Notes under the pieces: model-generated
Told to the model about the DNA's origin: nothing
Seen by the model: only the letters and a program-made list of their open reading frames with translations
The model's database searches: none
Translations under genes and position numbers: made by a program
Part shown: piece by piece, positions 1 through 8,641 of the stretch
Layout: each line of letters begins with the position of its first letter
Position numbering within the stretch: position 1 is the stretch's first letter
NCBI RefSeq assembly: GCF_017498545.1
Contig: NZ_CP071793.1
Span: 5,419,001-5,483,000, forward strand
Reading direction: 5' to 3'
DNA from: Sulfidibacter corallicola
GTDB lineage: Bacteria > Acidobacteriota > Holophagae > Acanthopleuribacterales > Acanthopleuribacteraceae
Length of the DNA: 64,000 nt

Positions 1-264
1 ATCAAAATCAACTGGCTGCTTCCGATTTTGAAAATCTTCCTTTATTTTCTGCCTTTCGTCGTGGCCGAATCGATTATTTTCGAGTTCGTGTTTCGCATTT
101 CCGGACTCGGCAGCATGTTGTGGTACGCTTCCGCCTACGATATCGAACTGGAAGCCGTGCGTGTGTTCACGCCCAAGTTGATGGCCCTGACCCTGATCTT
201 CTCGCTAATCGTTCACTTCACCAACGCACTTTCGACGTTTTTAACGAGGATGATGTCGCGATGA
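1..264 (+). CDS. ABC transporter permease, DppB/OppB-type (3' end only)
   Basis: The 5' end lies outside the window; about 87 C-terminal residues remain. They read as the last part of a binding-protein-dependent transport permease: the stretch FRISGLGSMLWYASAYDI matches the 'GxG' region that follows the coupling loop in DppB/OppB proteins, and a final hydrophobic helix (LMALTLIFSLIVHFTNAL) ends just before the stop. Its TGA overlaps the ATG of the next permease by four bases, the usual arrangement for a permease pair that forms one heterodimeric channel in the inner membrane. The substrate cannot be read from this fragment. Peptide, nickel or oligosaccharide importers of the Dpp/Opp class are the closest families. 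Confidence 0.75.
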   Translation: MKINWLLPILKIFLYFLPFVVAESIIFEFVFRISGLGSMLWYASAYDIELEAVRVFTPKLMALTLIFSLIVHFTNALSTFLTRMMSR

Positions 265-1556
265 AGAACTTCGTGCGGATCGCTGGCCTCTTCTTGATGT
301 CGCTGGGTCCCCTGGTTTCGGCTCAAGATGACAACCCCTACTTCGCGCTCCAGCAAAGTCTCCAGGCGTCTAACGGCCAGGGATTCTGGTTCGTGTTCTA
401 CCAGACCTACCGCAAGGGCGGCAAAACCTGGTCCCAGCGCATGACCGAATCCTTCGAGGCCGAGGAGGTGTCGCTGGCCCTGAGCTTTCTGGGCGATGTG
501 AGTTCCAGCCAGGTTTTGTCGATCTACCGCCACCTCGAATCGTTGAGTTCCGATGCGGACGACCTGTATCTTTCCGGCGAGGAGATCGCCCTCGACCTCT
601 CCGACGAGTTCGAAATCGATCTGGACCCGTTGTTGGTCCAGTGGCTCGACGCCTACGGACCGGAAACCCTCGGCATTTTCATCAAGCTGATCTCCCCCGG
701 CCAGTATTCATATTCCTTCAAGAACGCCACGGTGCTGCGTTACCGGTTGCCGTTCACCTCGCTTTCGCCGATCTGGGTGTTGGGTTCGGTGCCGCCGTCG
801 ATCGATTTGGACAAGGCCGGCGTCCAGCCGTTGGCGCCCTACCTGGTGAGATCGTTGATCCCCTACATCGGCTCCTTCCTGTATTATATTTTGCCGGCAA
901 TCCTGATCGGGGTGCTGCTGGGCATCATGGAGGGCTACGGCGTGGGATGGTGGAGCCGGGGAAAACCGCGCGGCAAGGTCATGTCTTTCGTGTTCGACGT
1001 GCTGAAGGGTTGCATCAACGCGCTGCCGCGTTTCCTGCTGATCATCCTGTTCGTGCTGCTGTTTCGCCAGTTCCGCAAACCGATCGAGTTCTGGATGATC
1101 GCGGTCCCCTTGGGCGTGAGCTGTATTCCGTTGGTCATGAGGCGGGTTTCCGAACAGATCCAGGCCTCGATCGCCTCGGATGCGATTCCCTTGAGACGCT
1201 GCCAGGGCTTCTCCCACCTGCAGGTTCTCAAGGAGCTATGGCAGTTTCGGCTGTTCGTGATCCCCCTTCAGGAAATGTTTGGGCAATTGATCGCTTTCAT
1301 TTACGCCGAGACCCTGATTCAATTCATGGTAAAGATGAGCGAAGGCACCATGGCCGGCATCAGCAACCAAAATTCCCTGGGTTACGTGCTGGTGCAGGTC
1401 AGTTACGGTATCTCGATGGCGCGCCACCAATCGCTGTCTCCCGCCTTCGAACGCTTCGACTTATGGTATCCGCTATTCATGGTACTCACCTTGTTCACTC
1501 TGCTCACCTTGGGTGCATTGGTGCTCAGACAACGCATTGAAAGAGGCATCTTATGA
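261..1556 (+). CDS. ABC transporter permease, DppC/OppC-like, with long periplasmic region
   Basis: 431 residues. The ATG at 261 overlaps the upstream stop (ATGA) and decides the start. Residues 1-22 form a hydrophobic first segment ending LVSAQ, which could be a signal peptide or a first membrane helix. Residues about 23-200 are soluble and predicted periplasmic, far longer than the usual DppC loop. The rest has five or so membrane helices of the MetI-like fold. A degenerate EAA coupling loop is visible around ASDAIPLRRCQGFSHLQVL, with the glycine followed by a basic/aromatic stretch that contacts the ATPase. It probably pairs with the upstream permease and is powered by the double ATPase at 4744-6525. 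The extra periplasmic part may replace or dock a substrate-binding protein; that is inference. Confidence 0.72.
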   Translation: MKNFVRIAGLFLMSLGPLVSAQDDNPYFALQQSLQASNGQGFWFVFYQTYRKGGKTWSQRMTESFEAEEVSLALSFLGDVSSSQVLSIYRHLESLSSDADDLYLSGEEIALDLSDEFEIDLDPLLVQWLDAYGPETLGIFIKLISPGQYSYSFKNATVLRYRLPFTSLSPIWVLGSVPPSIDLDKAGVQPLAPYLVRSLIPYIGSFLYYILPAILIGVLLGIMEGYGVGWWSRGKPRGKVMSFVFDVLKGCINALPRFLLIILFVLLFRQFRKPIEFWMIAVPLGVSCIPLVMRRVSEQIQASIASDAIPLRRCQGFSHLQVLKELWQFRLFVIPLQEMFGQLIAFIYAETLIQFMVKMSEGTMAGISNQNSLGYVLVQVSYGISMARHQSLSPAFERFDLWYPLFMVLTLFTLLTLGALVLRQRIERGIL

Positions 1557-2698
1557 GGAATAAATTGACACGCACACTCTTATGGATATGGTTCTGCACG
1601 GGTGCCCTGGCGCCCGTTTCCGCGCAGTCTCTGTTCAACGCCCGTCCCTGCCCGAGCGACGCCGAACGGCTCGTCCTGGATAGTTTTCAATATTACCTGG
1701 CCGCCGAGGTCGCCCTGAGTGGCACCTTGGATTGGGTCAAAGAGAATCCCACCAAACTGGACGGCTATTACGGCGCGGCCGTCGGCAAACGGGGCGATGC
1801 CCTGGGAACCGCCGCCAAAAAGGCCTTCGACGGTTTGGCCGACAGCCCCAAACTGCGTGGTTTTCTGCTGCATCCCAAATGGCCCGGCGCCGCTTCGGCC
1901 GCCGAAAAGAATTGGCATGCGTTTCTGAAGGCCGGCGATCCCGCGACCAAATTGGGCCTGCTCAGAAAGGTCGATTTCACCAAACTGAACGTTTTGAAGA
2001 ACGGCGACGCGCCGCTCGAGCCCTGGCTGTACGCGGTACTCAAACGCGAGGCCGGCTACATGGTGACCAAGGGCTTCGCCAAGGTGCCGCAAGGATCCCC
2101 GGCCCACGCGACCCTGATGGTTCTGGACGCCATGGTTCGCGGCAAACTGGACAAGAGCCTGGCCGGTTCACTCGGGTCCCTTCCGCTGCCCGACGGCTTG
2201 AAGTCCAGCTACGGCATTCGCGACGCGGCCATGAAGCTGCTCGCCCTTTCCAAGTTACCCGAAGACGCCTACAGCGCTTTGGTCATCAAAGATGCCGAGG
2301 GCCTGCAGTACGCCCTGCTCAAGGGCGAGATGCCCAACGCTCAGCGCCCCCGCGGCGCTTCCAAGGACGCGCTGCTGAAGTGGCGCAAGGAAGTCGCGGT
2401 ACCCTTTCGCCAGGCCACCGATTTCTGGCTGGGCGTCATGGCCCTGCGGCTGTTCGAAATGGGTGAATACCCCTCGGCCGCACGCCTGATCGCCAAGCAA
2501 CAGGACTTGGAGCCCGGCAGCAAGCGCTGTTCCCACGAGCCCGGCAATACCGTGGCCCTGCTGCGTTACAGTGCCGACGTGCTGCGTCCGAAAGGACACT
2601 TTCAGGAACGCAACTTCCTCCAGGAAAGCGGTTTCAACGCCCATGCGCTCCTTTATCAACTGGAAATCGAACCTACGTCAGGAGGCGTGAAATTCTAA
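1553..2698 (+). CDS. exported protein of unknown family in the ABC transporter operon
   Basis: 381 residues. The start overlaps the upstream stop by four bases (ATGA). The N-terminus has two basic residues, a hydrophobic core (LLWIWFCTGALAPVSA) and a likely signal-peptidase site after AQS, so the protein is probably periplasmic or outer-membrane attached. No lipobox cysteine is placed correctly for a lipoprotein. The rest is mostly helical with several Lys/Ala/Leu-rich segments, perhaps TPR-like, but no family was recognised. It ends inside the start codon of the next gene. Strict translational coupling with permeases and ATPase suggests an accessory subunit of the transporter. It does not resemble a DppA/OppA binding protein. 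Confidence 0.7.
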   Translation: MRNKLTRTLLWIWFCTGALAPVSAQSLFNARPCPSDAERLVLDSFQYYLAAEVALSGTLDWVKENPTKLDGYYGAAVGKRGDALGTAAKKAFDGLADSPKLRGFLLHPKWPGAASAAEKNWHAFLKAGDPATKLGLLRKVDFTKLNVLKNGDAPLEPWLYAVLKREAGYMVTKGFAKVPQGSPAHATLMVLDAMVRGKLDKSLAGSLGSLPLPDGLKSSYGIRDAAMKLLALSKLPEDAYSALVIKDAEGLQYALLKGEMPNAQRPRGASKDALLKWRKEVAVPFRQATDFWLGVMALRLFEMGEYPSAARLIAKQQDLEPGSKRCSHEPGNTVALLRYSADVLRPKGHFQERNFLQESGFNAHALLYQLEIEPTSGGVKF

Positions 2699-4740
2699 TG
2701 AGGATGTTGTCTGTGTTTTCCCTATTCATCGGTCTGGGCCTGGCTTCGGTCAGTGTTCAGGCCGCGACGCCCCCGACAATCTATCCCAGTGAACTGGTTC
2801 GCTGGTCACCGGATCTCCCCGTATTCGCCTATTCCGGTTTCGTACGCAACCGGAACGCCTCCTGTAAGGTGCGTGCGCTGTACATTCACCCCGACGACGG
2901 CAGCAACGAGGTCTTCGGTATCCAGGAACCGTTCGAGGTGATACGCGACCCCGAGGGTGTGCTGGAAGACGAGTACATCTGCCACGACATCATGGCCTTC
3001 GGTTGGGGCGAGAACGGCCTGTTCTACTACGTGACCCGCGAGTCCGACGGCAACCGCGCCGATTTCGTGCTCAATCGCTACCAGGACGGCAAGCTGAAGG
3101 AACTGAAGCGCTATACGATGTCCGTCTTGCGCTGGCAGAACTTGTACGCGATTCGCGTCATGTTCGGCGGCAGCCACTTGCTCTTCTGCGTCAATCAGGG
3201 CGACCAGAACCTGTTGGGATACGTGGATCTGTCCAAGGACGAGTTCGATATCGACACCCTGGAAATGAACCAGAAGTTCCACAACATCCGCAGCATGACC
3301 AGCCGTCAGATTCCCGGCAAGACGCGCGTCGTCTTCTCGGCCAAAACCCACCAGGACGCGCGCTACAAACTCTACACGTTCGACATCACGAGCCCCTTCG
3401 ATTTGAAGCGGGTGGTCTCTCCGTCGCGGGTGACGCGCGGTGCCGAAGCGCTCAACGAGCACTTTCCCAAGCTCGATGTTTCCGGGGAGAACCTGGTCTA
3501 CTACGGGATCGAGGGCAGCCAGAACTATTCCGCCGTCTACACCTCGCCGTTTCCGACCGGTACGCCGCGACGGGTCGATCAGTTGAAGTCCGGCATCCAG
3601 CAGGGTTTGCTGGATACCAACGCCGAAGCGACCTATTGCTGGTCGGCCGACGGGACCACGCTGTTCTACATCGTGCGCAGCGACGAGAAGAACGACCCGG
3701 TCATGTACCGTTCGTACAACCTGAAAAGCAACGAGAAGCGCCTGGATTCGAAGAACATTCACCGCCTGGTGGATATCTCGCCGTTGACGGGACGCATGGC
3801 GGTCATGGTCTACAAGGTCATCGACGGCCAGGCCCAGGAGCACCCGATCGTCCGTGATCCGGGCATTCCGGCCAAATCGTTTCCGACCTTCACCTTCCAT
3901 ATTCCGGAAGAGGTGAAACCCTTCGACATTTCGTTGGGCGGCCGCGACGCCCGTCACTACATCATGAAGTTGGTCGAGGGCGCCGTGCGCCTGAAGCCCA
4001 TGACCCAGGAAAAGATCAAGAACGGCCGGGCGCTGGACCTGCAGCTAATGGTGGCCGGTCGCCAGTTCTGGATCCACAACAACGAAAATTCCGAGATCGA
4101 CCTGCGCGAAGATCTGGCCGGGCTGTTACGAGTCAAGGTCGACATGCGCAAATTCGCCGACCTCGCGTTCGACAACGGCGAGGGCGAATTGGTGATTTAT
4201 CGCCGCAAGCTGTCACGCCGTGAGGTATTGGACATTCTCGGCAATCCCGATCCCAGTCTTTCCGACTTGGTGGAGACCAACCACGGGTACCTGCTCAAAC
4301 TGAATCCGGACCTCAAACGCATCGATTTGAAGCCCGAAGCGGAGAACCTCGACTTGCGGGTCTCGTTGGCCGGTCAGATGGCGGCGGCCCCCTCGCCGCT
4401 GCCCCTGAAGAGCAACTACCTTCAGTTGGAATTCAAACCACGGGCTCACTTGCTGAAGATCAACGCGATTCCCGAGGATAGCCTGGACCTGGACACCAAA
4501 GACCTGATCCCCCACGTGTTCCGCGCCACGCGCGAGGAGTTCGAGGGCCAGGTCAGCCGTTTGCGGGTGTACAACAACGACGCCAGCCTGGAGTTCCCGA
4601 TTCTCGAGAATCTGGACACGTCGCGCATGATCATTCGCAGCATCATGACTGGATTTCGCGAAGAAAAACGCCGTACCGAAGTTTCCTGGAACCTGGTCAA
4701 CGGCGTCTATCTCATGAAGATTCAGGTGAAAGGATCCTGA
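2698..4740 (+). CDS. exported protein with WD40/TolB-like propeller segment
   Basis: 680 residues. The ATG shares one base with the upstream TAA. A signal peptide is clear (hydrophobic core to SVQAA, cleavage near residue 23). Residues about 30-400 carry repeated short strands of the PD40/TolB-propeller kind, such as FGWGENGLFYYVTRES, GENLVYYGIEGSQ and WSADGTTLFYIVRSDE. The C-terminal 280 residues are rich in Leu, Asp and Arg and were not assigned to a family. Propellers of this type usually bind proteins or peptides in the periplasm. Position between the permeases and the ATPase argues that it works with the transporter, possibly as a substrate- or envelope-contacting part. The propeller call rests on repeat texture, not on a search. 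Confidence 0.68.
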   Translation: MRMLSVFSLFIGLGLASVSVQAATPPTIYPSELVRWSPDLPVFAYSGFVRNRNASCKVRALYIHPDDGSNEVFGIQEPFEVIRDPEGVLEDEYICHDIMAFGWGENGLFYYVTRESDGNRADFVLNRYQDGKLKELKRYTMSVLRWQNLYAIRVMFGGSHLLFCVNQGDQNLLGYVDLSKDEFDIDTLEMNQKFHNIRSMTSRQIPGKTRVVFSAKTHQDARYKLYTFDITSPFDLKRVVSPSRVTRGAEALNEHFPKLDVSGENLVYYGIEGSQNYSAVYTSPFPTGTPRRVDQLKSGIQQGLLDTNAEATYCWSADGTTLFYIVRSDEKNDPVMYRSYNLKSNEKRLDSKNIHRLVDISPLTGRMAVMVYKVIDGQAQEHPIVRDPGIPAKSFPTFTFHIPEEVKPFDISLGGRDARHYIMKLVEGAVRLKPMTQEKIKNGRALDLQLMVAGRQFWIHNNENSEIDLREDLAGLLRVKVDMRKFADLAFDNGEGELVIYRRKLSRREVLDILGNPDPSLSDLVETNHGYLLKLNPDLKRIDLKPEAENLDLRVSLAGQMAAAPSPLPLKSNYLQLEFKPRAHLLKINAIPEDSLDLDTKDLIPHVFRATREEFEGQVSRLRVYNNDASLEFPILENLDTSRMIIRSIMTGFREEKRRTEVSWNLVNGVYLMKIQVKGS

Positions 4741-4743
4741 TCG

Positions 4744-6525
4744 ATGGCAGCCTTGATCGAGGTCGAGAATTGGGGCGTCACCTTTGGTAGACGCGCCCGT
4801 TCCATGACCACCTGCATCCGCGATATCGACTTTTCGCTGGGTGCGGGCGAGGTCCTGGGTATCGTGGGCGCTTCCGGAACGGGGAAGTCGGTGACCATTC
4901 AGAGCCTGATCGGCCTGTACGATCACCGCTTGACCCACATTCATCCCGATGCCTCGGTCAAGTTGCTGGGTGTGGACGCCCTGGCGGGCAAGCGAACCTA
5001 TCACGCCTACCAGAAGCGGTTGCGCCCTTTGCTGCGCGGCCGGGTCGGCATGGTATTTCAGGATCACCGGGCCCTGATGAATCCGCTCAAGACGGTGGGC
5101 CAGCATTTTCGCGATGCGGCCCGACTGGCCGGCATTCCCTACACCCGTCGCCGCGTGCAGGAGACCCTGCGCAAGGCCGGCTGCGCCGTGGCCGACGAGG
5201 AATCGCTCAGCGCCTGGCTGCGCAAGGTGCCGCGCCAGCTCAGCGGGGGCGAGGCGCAACGGGTCCAAATCGCGATCAGCCTGTTGAGCCCTCATCTGGA
5301 ATTGCTGATCTGTGACGAGGTCACCTCCAACCTGGACACCCACAACCAATGGCGCATCATCCGGCTGTTGCAGCGGCTGCACCGCGAACAGGGAATCGCG
5401 CTGCTGTTCATCAGCCACGACTGGGACCAGATCCAGACGCTGAGCGATCGCATCTTGGTGCTCCGCAAGGAAGGCAACGTGGGCGTGCCCTACACCACGC
5501 TCACCAAGGAGCAATCGCTGGACGAAGATCGCCTTCGCCAGGACGAGACCATCAGCCAATTGCTGCCGCTGTACCACGACGTGGAACAGTCCCAGGCCCA
5601 GCGTGATCGGGAACCGCTGATCGAGGCCCGCGATCTACGCAAATCGTTTCACGGCCGCGAGGTGCTCCACGGTGTCTCGCTCTCCGTCTACCCCGGCGAA
5701 CGCTACGCCCTGATCGGCGAATCGGGTAGCGGCAAGTCGACACTGGCCCGCATGATCCTGGGCGTGGAGCGCATGAGCGACACCAGCGGCGATCTTCGCG
5801 TCATGGGTCGCAGCCGCCTCGAGTGGGACGGCTACGATTCGAAGATTCAAATGGTCTTCCAGAATTTCAGCGAGGCCGTCAATCCCTACATGACCTCGGG
5901 ACGCCATCTCGAAGCCCTGCTGAAGGTCAATCCGCACGGCGATCGCGCCGAGGCCGACGATTGGATGCGCGATCTGGGCATCGAGGACTGTCGCGAAAAG
6001 ACCACCGGGCAGATGAGCGGCGGCGAAAAGCGCCGGCTGGGTCTCGTGGAGACCTTCTCCGTCCATCCCAAACTGATTCTGGCCGACGAGCCCACGGCGG
6101 GATTGGACAAGGCCCGTCAAAGCTTTTTCCTCAAGAAGATGGAAGCCTACCGTATCGCCAAGGCCGACGAAGCCGTGACCGAATTCATGATCAGTCACGA
6201 CCTGCACCTGGTCGGCAGTTATGCCGAACGCATCGGTGTGCTCTACTCGGGTCACCTGGTTCAGGAGGCCGAGGCCGCCTGCCTGCTGGCCGACGATGTC
6301 CCCTTTCTCCATCCTTACAGCGAGCTGTTGTTGCGCGCCAAGGATCTGGAGCTCGACGAAAACGAGGACGAGGACGAGGACGACACCCCCGAATCCGCCG
6401 CGATGGGCTGCTGTTACTACGCCGCATGCCATCGCAGACACAAAGTGAACTGCGAATACAGGGACCGCGTGCCGCCGCGCACCGAGCATCAGGGCGGCTG
6501 GAGCCTGTGTCCCTACCCGGTTTGA
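4744..6525 (+). CDS. double ABC ATPase of the Dpp/Opp class (DppD-DppF fusion)
   Basis: 593 residues with two complete nucleotide-binding domains. Domain 1 has Walker A GASGTGKS (42-49), signature LSGGEAQR, Walker B ending LLICDEVTSNLD and switch FISHDW. Domain 2 has Walker A GESGSGKS (325-332), signature MSGGEKRR, Walker B LILADEPTAGLD and switch MISHDLH. The last 50 residues keep the Cys/Pro-rich tail typical of peptide-transporter ATPases (MGCCYYAACH ... GGWSLCPYPV), preceded by an acidic run (ENEDEDEDD). All catalytic residues appear intact, so both sites should hydrolyse ATP. The gene starts three bases after the upstream stop and closes the operon. Fused DppD/DppF proteins are known; the linked secreted partners are the unusual part. 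Confidence 0.9.
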   Translation: MAALIEVENWGVTFGRRARSMTTCIRDIDFSLGAGEVLGIVGASGTGKSVTIQSLIGLYDHRLTHIHPDASVKLLGVDALAGKRTYHAYQKRLRPLLRGRVGMVFQDHRALMNPLKTVGQHFRDAARLAGIPYTRRRVQETLRKAGCAVADEESLSAWLRKVPRQLSGGEAQRVQIAISLLSPHLELLICDEVTSNLDTHNQWRIIRLLQRLHREQGIALLFISHDWDQIQTLSDRILVLRKEGNVGVPYTTLTKEQSLDEDRLRQDETISQLLPLYHDVEQSQAQRDREPLIEARDLRKSFHGREVLHGVSLSVYPGERYALIGESGSGKSTLARMILGVERMSDTSGDLRVMGRSRLEWDGYDSKIQMVFQNFSEAVNPYMTSGRHLEALLKVNPHGDRAEADDWMRDLGIEDCREKTTGQMSGGEKRRLGLVETFSVHPKLILADEPTAGLDKARQSFFLKKMEAYRIAKADEAVTEFMISHDLHLVGSYAERIGVLYSGHLVQEAEAACLLADDVPFLHPYSELLLRAKDLELDENEDEDEDDTPESAAMGCCYYAACHRRHKVNCEYRDRVPPRTEHQGGWSLCPYPV

Positions 6526-6835
6526 GCATGGCTCGTCCGAACCGCAGCTTCGGCCATGCCGGCTGCATTTTGTCACGGCCGGAGATTGCGCGGTTCAACT
6601 GGATTCACGCCTGTGTTATGTTGTACGCGTGGTGTACGGCTCATCCCGACCCAGGTGTGTATTGTTCGCCTTTTGGCAGCCGTCGGCCTTGAGTCCTAAT
6701 GTTATGTTTTTTTATGGTTTTTTTACAGTTATGACAGTTGTACGCAGGGGAATGGAACACTGACGGGACCTCCTTTCGAGGTTGCGACGTATTTGGTCGG
6801 CCCCCTGCAGCGGCTGTGTGGATGGAGGAGCTAGA
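6526..6835. other. gene-free interval between two operons
   Basis: 310 bases. It contains T-rich runs around 6708-6728 and a strong Shine-Dalgarno GGAGGAG (6824-6830) that belongs to the next gene. The promoter of the following block should lie here, but no clear -35/-10 pair was found. No terminator with a good stem and T-run was seen after the ATPase gene. Confidence 0.5.
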
Positions 6836-7891
6836 ATGAGAAAGGCCGGGATGATGTGGATCTTGCTCTCCTGGTGCCTGAGCCTTTTCGCTCAAGATCC
6901 CTCGATTCGAATTATCGAGCAGGACTGCACCTCGGGAAGCGAATTTGTATTGATCCAAGCCCGAATTTACAACAGCGGCGGCAAGCAGATCCGCGCTGAC
7001 TACCGCTATTCCACGATTTCCGAGCGCGAATTCGCGCCCTTGATTCTCTCGCCCGATCCCGACGACGATTCGCTGTTCTGGGCCTTCATTCCCGAGGCGC
7101 CGCAACGCGTCGGCGTCTCCACCGGCCTGGTGGAGTACACGATCGTGGTGGAGAGTGCCTTCGGCGAGGTCTTCAGTGAATCGGCCGTGATCGAGATCGC
7201 GCCCACCTGCGCGTTCAACCCCAACTACAACCCCGGTCAGGCCGCCGAGCTCGCCAACCTCAAGAACCTGCTCACCAAAGAAGAGCAGATCCGTCTCCAG
7301 GGCTTGCAGCTCCAGCGCGCCAAGCGCAGCCGCAACTACTGGGTCGGGGCCAGCCTTTTGGTCGGTGGTGCGGCCTATGCCCTGGCCGACAGCGGTGACG
7401 ACGAGACCTTTCTCGACGTCACCGTGAGCGTTCAAACCGAATCGACGGGTGATCTGCAGTTTCAGTTCGGCAATCAGGCCTCTTTGTCGCAAACGGAGAA
7501 CATCCAAATCGTTCAAGATGTGACCGACCAAACTTTCCGGGCCAATGCCTGTATCCTGCCGGTCCAGATATTCGACGCCCAGACCCCGCGCAGTTCGCGG
7601 ACCCTCACCGGGCGCATCGGGATCACGACCTCGGACTCGAATTTTTCGGTGGAAGTCGAGAGTATCTCTACCTCGAACCTTGCGCGTGAGTTAACATTGA
7701 CCCATACGCCGGGCAGTGAAACCTTCACGGTTCAAGTGGATCAGTCGGTGGTTCTGGATCTCATTCAGGACTACGCTCGTGCGGCTGATTCCGGCCAGGA
7801 GCCGACTTTTCGGCCTTCGTTCGTTTGTGATGGGGACGTAAGTCCCTTCGTGTTACTTATCAACTTGAGTATCACAAGAAACCAGCAATAA
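6836..7891 (+). CDS. exported protein of unknown family, first gene of secreted-protein block
   Basis: 351 residues. GGAGGAG lies five bases before the chosen ATG; an upstream in-frame extension lacks such a site. Residues 1-19 form a signal peptide ending LFAQD. The middle (about 130-165) is a helical, possibly coiled stretch (LANLKNLLTKEEQIRLQGLQ) followed by a short hydrophobic segment WVGASLLVGGAAYALA, which may be a second membrane anchor or a glycine-rich linker. The remainder is Thr/Ser-rich and beta-like, as in extracellular domains. Two or three cysteines (CTSGSE, PTCAFN, NACILP) could form disulfides. No family was recognised. It begins a run of four exported proteins on the same strand. 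Confidence 0.65.
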   Translation: MRKAGMMWILLSWCLSLFAQDPSIRIIEQDCTSGSEFVLIQARIYNSGGKQIRADYRYSTISEREFAPLILSPDPDDDSLFWAFIPEAPQRVGVSTGLVEYTIVVESAFGEVFSESAVIEIAPTCAFNPNYNPGQAAELANLKNLLTKEEQIRLQGLQLQRAKRSRNYWVGASLLVGGAAYALADSGDDETFLDVTVSVQTESTGDLQFQFGNQASLSQTENIQIVQDVTDQTFRANACILPVQIFDAQTPRSSRTLTGRIGITTSDSNFSVEVESISTSNLARELTLTHTPGSETFTVQVDQSVVLDLIQDYARAADSGQEPTFRPSFVCDGDVSPFVLLINLSITRNQQ

Positions 7892-7927
7892 TAGTTGCTT
7901 GCGTTATTTGTGTATCGGGGAGATAGG

Positions 7928-8641
7928 ATGCCATTGTTATTTTTATGTATGTGGATGATGGAGCCTCAAGCCAAGGTCATTGTTTTGCCACCGGATCCCA
8001 TGGTGGTCGAAGACACCACTCTGGCCGGAGTCACCTTCAACCAATATCGGCGGTTCGTCGACGATCGCGAATGTTTCATGGGTTACGATCTGATGATCAA
8101 GACCATCGACGAGCTCAAGTGTGCCACCATCGAAACGCCGCTCGAGGACGTCAAGTCATGCCTCGAGAAGAACGGCTTTCGCGTGATGCTCGTCAAGGCC
8201 GAATATCGGCCCGAGCTGCCTTATTTCTATACCGGCGACGGCAAGACCTTCGGTCGTGCCGACAGCTTTTTCGACTACTGCCTCCAGCTCTATTGCCCGG
8301 AAGAGCTGCACATGGCGCCGCCCACGGCGGATGCCGGAGCCAACCCGGCCGAGGCCGAGCCCAAGGTGGTCGAGAGCAACGTCGCATTCGACGCCTACCT
8401 GCTCTCGGGCCGCAACGGCTTGGTGGAAGACGCGTTCAAGATCCGCTTGATCTTCAAACGCGACTCGGTCAGTTTGCTCGACGTGGATACCAACGATCCG
8501 ATCGAGGTCTATCACGACGATGTCGTCGATGTACAGGCCGGCCAGCCGATCGAGTTGGTGACCCGGACGGAGGTGTTCTACCTCCAGCTACTCGAAGAAA
8601 AGAAATCCCTGCTGAAGAGGCTCCAAGATGTGGTTCGCTAA
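7928..8641 (+). CDS. hypothetical protein in secreted-protein block
   Basis: 237 residues from the ATG at 7928, preceded by GGGGAGATAGG; a TTG 33 bases further upstream is in frame but has no ribosome site. The first ten residues are hydrophobic (MPLLFLCMWMM) but too short for a confident signal peptide; the longer start would not improve this. The protein has several cysteines (RECFMGYD, LKCAT, KSCLEK, DYCLQLYCPEE) that might pair by disulfides, which suits an exported location. A proline/alanine-rich linker lies near residue 135. It overlaps the next gene by 14 bases, so the two are translated together. No family recognised. Confidence 0.6.
   Translation: MPLLFLCMWMMEPQAKVIVLPPDPMVVEDTTLAGVTFNQYRRFVDDRECFMGYDLMIKTIDELKCATIETPLEDVKSCLEKNGFRVMLVKAEYRPELPYFYTGDGKTFGRADSFFDYCLQLYCPEELHMAPPTADAGANPAEAEPKVVESNVAFDAYLLSGRNGLVEDAFKIRLIFKRDSVSLLDVDTNDPIEVYHDDVVDVQAGQPIELVTRTEVFYLQLLEEKKSLLKRLQDVVR

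Noticed and set aside
2806..3957. 383-residue minus-strand open frame
   Set aside because: Antisense to the propeller-like exported protein, which has a signal peptide and coupled start; the antisense reading has neither.
4213..5577. 454-residue minus-strand open frame
   Set aside because: It spans the end of one gene and most of the ATPase with clear Walker motifs; a real gene there is implausible.
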